Of a stretch of 64,000 nucleotides of DNA, positions 62,200 through 64,000 are shown one piece after another (position 1 is the stretch's first letter; each line of letters begins with the position of its first letter). A program made the position numbers and the translations under genes. The stretch is taken from contig NC_013793.1 of NCBI RefSeq assembly GCF_000005825.2, forward strand, positions 41,030-105,029, in the 5' to 3' direction. Below the pieces are notes generated by a model. That model searched no databases. It saw nothing but the letters and a program-made list of their open reading frames with translations, and was not told the DNA's origin. This DNA comes from Alkalihalophilus pseudofirmus OF4. GTDB taxonomy: Bacteria; Bacillota; Bacilli; Bacillales; Bacillaceae_D.

Positions 62200-62820
62200 T
62201 TAATAATATTTTCTTAACACATCTTTTTTGATTTCGTTATATAGATCATTATGATGGGGATCTTCCTTAATAAAATCATATTTTGATAGTTCATTTACGT
62301 TATTGAACGTTGTAAAGTCTACACTTGCTACTTCTCCTTCTTGGCTATACTTTCCGAAATCTAAGCTTGAAATACCATAAACTAGATTACCACTCTCATC
62401 TTTAAGTCCTTCTTCGATAAAGAGGATATATTCACGTTCTTCTACCAAAGGAGTATAACCTTCAATTTGAACATACTGGTCATCTTGTAAAAAGAATGCT
62501 TCAGCTACAGTCACGCTATCACCTGAATTAAAAGGTCCTTTATAAGCTTCAAGTATTTTTAACTCATTGGTGGTTTCAGGAACATCACCTTCAATATCTT
62601 TCATTACACCGACTTGCACATTTCCAATAGATTTAACTTTTAGGATAGCATCACTACGATTCTCTAAGATTGATAAATCATCTGGAATAAAATAGTCTGC
62701 ATGGAGGTCAGCATCTTTGTGAATTTCTATCTCAGGGGTTAATGCCGTTGAATTTTGAGCACACCCTACCATAAACACTGATAATCCTAAAACCGCAAAT
62801 AATGATAGTGTTTTTGTCAT
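62200..62820 (-). CDS. Lipoprotein of unknown function
   Basis: A 206-residue lipoprotein with lipobox FMVGCAQN (Cys20) after signal MTKTLSLFAVLGLSVFMVGC. AAAAGGAGAG precedes the ATG. The mature part is a single beta-rich domain: DLSILENRSDAILKVKSIGN, then LKILEAYKGPFNSGDSVTVA and EREYILFIEEGLKDESGNLV. The strand order is like small OB/NTR-like domains found in surface lipoproteins and some protease inhibitors. The neighbouring upstream gene in the same operon encodes a secreted metalloprotease, 16 bp away, so an inhibitor or chaperone role can be suggested. Confidence 0.75.
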   Translation of the reverse strand: MTKTLSLFAVLGLSVFMVGCAQNSTALTPEIEIHKDADLHADYFIPDDLSILENRSDAILKVKSIGNVQVGVMKDIEGDVPETTNELKILEAYKGPFNSGDSVTVAEAFFLQDDQYVQIEGYTPLVEEREYILFIEEGLKDESGNLVYGISSLDFGKYSQEGEVASVDFTTFNNVNELSKYDFIKEDPHHNDLYNEIKKDVLRKYY

Positions 62821-62836
62821 AATTGGTTCTCTCCTT

Positions 62837-63340
62837 TTAATAACGCCATCTTAAATTATTTTTATCAAGAGTTGTATAATCCGTGTAAGTCATCTTCCCT
62901 TGTCTCATAACACTTACAGTTGGAGATAATTGGTGTTTCATCCCCATACCATGTCCTAATTCATGGAGAGCAAGTTTTCGATAGTTACTAGTGGTGAAAT
63001 TGTCACGTTGTGTGGTTCTACTATTTATTTGAATTGTCCCTCCATTAGCATTACCTTGCCAAAGACCATACCAAGAGGAAGAACTATTAGTGGAGCGAGC
63101 ATAAATACGGCTGCCACTTCCACCTCGTTTAAGGTTAATACCAGATATTTTATTAATAGTAACAAATGCATGCTCATAGGCATTTTTATGAGCCGTAACA
63201 GTTGCTGCATTTTCAAAAGGACGATTAGGGTCTCCTTTAAAACTAAATGCATCAGCGTTCTTCAGTTCTGCACCTGCGGAATCAATATTCAAAAGAAGAA
63301 AGCTAGTAACCAAAAACAAAGAACAAACAAAACTTTTCAA
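62837..63340 (-). CDS. Secreted matrixin-like zinc metalloprotease
   Basis: A 167-residue enzyme started at the TTG at 63340 (TTTGGAGGG seven bases before). The signal peptide is FVCSLFLVTSFLLLNIDSAG, with AGA cleavage. The mature domain has the metzincin zinc motif HELGHGMGMKH (first His about 126) and a Met-turn VSVMRQG, then YTTLDKNNLRWRY as the closing helix. This is the M10-like minimal matrixin layout. It has no pro-domain with a cysteine switch. It forms an operon with a lipoprotein. Confidence 0.85.
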   Translation of the reverse strand: MKSFVCSLFLVTSFLLLNIDSAGAELKNADAFSFKGDPNRPFENAATVTAHKNAYEHAFVTINKISGINLKRGGSGSRIYARSTNSSSSWYGLWQGNANGGTIQINSRTTQRDNFTTSNYRKLALHELGHGMGMKHQLSPTVSVMRQGKMTYTDYTTLDKNNLRWRY

Positions 63341-63429
63341 AATTAAACCCTCCAAATAATTAAATTGTAATATTTTCCTTTTTAATTATATACTATAAAC
63401 AAAAATTAACTAGAGGAGTTTTCAAAAAA

Positions 63430-63828
63430 ATGAAAAAAATTAACATTATTATCTTTTTAACTTTTGTTTTATTAGTAGCTTGTGGTTATGAAGAATCGTT
63501 ATCTATTAGTAATAACCTTACAGAAATCAGAATTATTGATTTGGAAAATGAAGAGAACGTTGTATCTGTTAAAGACGAGGATATTAAAGCTATTAAAGAA
63601 GCTTTTGAAACAGCAGAAGGGCATGTTGGAACACTTGATATACGAGAACCAGATTATAAAGCTGAGTTTATTTATAAAGAGAGCACAGATGTCTTTCAAC
63701 TTTGGTTTCCTACAGACACAAATACAGTTTTAATAGTTGAAGACGGTAATGAGGAGCTGTATTTTGAAAGTAATCATGAAACACTGAAAAGGTACTTAGA
63801 AGCTCTAAGAGAACTAAAGAAAAGTTAG
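63430..63828 (+). CDS. Small lipoprotein, YhfM-like
   Basis: A 132-residue lipoprotein: lipobox LVACGYEE after signal MKKINIIIFLTFVLLVACG, with AGAGGAG before the ATG. The mature domain (IRIIDLENEENVVSVKDEDI, DYKAEFIYKESTDVFQLWF and VEDGNEELYFES) matches the shape of small Bacillus lipoproteins such as YhfM. Function is unknown. It is divergent from the metalloprotease. Confidence 0.75.
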   Translation: MKKINIIIFLTFVLLVACGYEESLSISNNLTEIRIIDLENEENVVSVKDEDIKAIKEAFETAEGHVGTLDIREPDYKAEFIYKESTDVFQLWFPTDTNTVLIVEDGNEELYFESNHETLKRYLEALRELKKS

Positions 63829-63853
63829 TAAATTCAAATAAAGAAACAAAGGA

Positions 63854-63878
63854 TAGCAGCCATTCGGCTGCTTTTTTA
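63854..63878 (+). terminator. Hairpin terminator
   Basis: AGCAGCC and GGCTGCT pair around ATTC with a T-run, 26 bp after the lipoprotein gene. Confidence 0.8.
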
Positions 63879-63925
63879 TTTTGGGGTATTTTTCCGTTTG
63901 CCCCCCGAATAGTAAACCCTTTTGA

Positions 63926-63981
63926 CATCTAACCTTGTAGCAGGCAGGACACCCTACCCTTTCCTGCTACAAGGTAAGATG
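63926..63981. repeat. oriT-like inverted repeat at window end
   Basis: Two 19-base arms, beginning CATCTAACCTTGTAGCAGG and ending in CCTGCTACAAGGTAAGATG, pair with one mismatch around an 18-base C-rich loop. TTTGACA immediately precedes it, as it does the structure at 33992. There is no T-run. The form (long hairpin followed by GCAAGC) suits an origin of transfer or a nick site. Confidence 0.55.
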
Positions 63982-64000
63982 CAAGCAAAAAGCCAGTCAA

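Overview
The window looks like a stretch of a large, low-GC, probably conjugative plasmid from a Bacillaceae host. Four things point that way. There is an iteron-controlled Rep_3-type initiator, a ParM/ParR partition locus of the Bacillus thuringiensis type, and a Tcp-like type IV secretion operon as found in Gram-positive plasmids and ICEs. Ribosome binding sites are strong AGGAGG types with frequent TTG and GTG starts. Many secreted proteins, lipoproteins, an AbrB homologue and a PlcR/PapR-like pair also fit Bacillus relatives. I cannot name the species.

Layout. 1-4.1 kb is decayed phage or plasmid debris: two copies of a direct repeat, broken genes for a secreted protein and a small membrane protein, an ArpU remnant, a tRNA-Arg, a degenerate tRNA-Glu and a truncated integrase. 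4.9-9.3 kb is the replication block: a winged-helix protein, SSB, a frameshifted Rad52-like annealing protein, about 16 iterons, inverted operator iterons and rep. 10-14.3 kb holds a HEPN-like protein, a HipA/CtkA-like kinase with a partner gene, and a XerS-like recombinase with a possible recombination site. 14.5-17.4 kb holds a PlcR-like regulator with a perfect PlcR box, a divergent PapR-like propeptide and two secreted or lipid-anchored protein genes. 17.4-24.7 kb is a Tn3-family transposition module with cadC, cadA and cadD. 24.7-29.2 kb is mostly minus-strand small genes, including a 29-residue holin-like type I toxin. 29.4-32.8 kb is segregation: a MerR-like coiled-coil protein, centromere-like repeats, parM and parR. 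33.98-45.7 kb begins with a large nested inverted repeat (candidate oriT) and a Replic_Relax-type protein, then the conjugation operon (coupling ATPase, VirB8/TcpC-like, two small membrane proteins, VirB4-like ATPase, lipoprotein, VirB6-like protein, lytic transglycosylase/M23 hydrolase, accessory protein) and abrB. 46-64 kb is accessory DNA: paralogous exported proteins, an S8 protease with a SAR2788-like toxin and probable immunity gene, truncated OLD nuclease and HsdR genes, two linked copies of a resolvase plus 53-residue membrane peptide unit, an ABC/TPR operon with a split permease, remnants of SpoIIP, aldo/keto reductase and DNA ligase genes, a matrixin-like metalloprotease and lipoproteins. 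The window ends in a second oriT-like inverted repeat.

How the parts work together: rep with its iterons replicates the plasmid, parMR segregates it, the XerS-like enzyme may resolve multimers, and the Tcp-like operon transfers it. The cad genes give cadmium/zinc resistance. The PlcR/PapR-like pair could make part of the plasmid density-responsive. Several toxin and defence-like genes (type I toxin, kinase pair, HEPN protein, SAR2788-like toxin) suggest addiction or inter-strain competition, while OLD and HsdR survive only as fragments. No classical relaxase gene was recognised. All gene functions are inferred from sequence reading; nothing was searched against databases.
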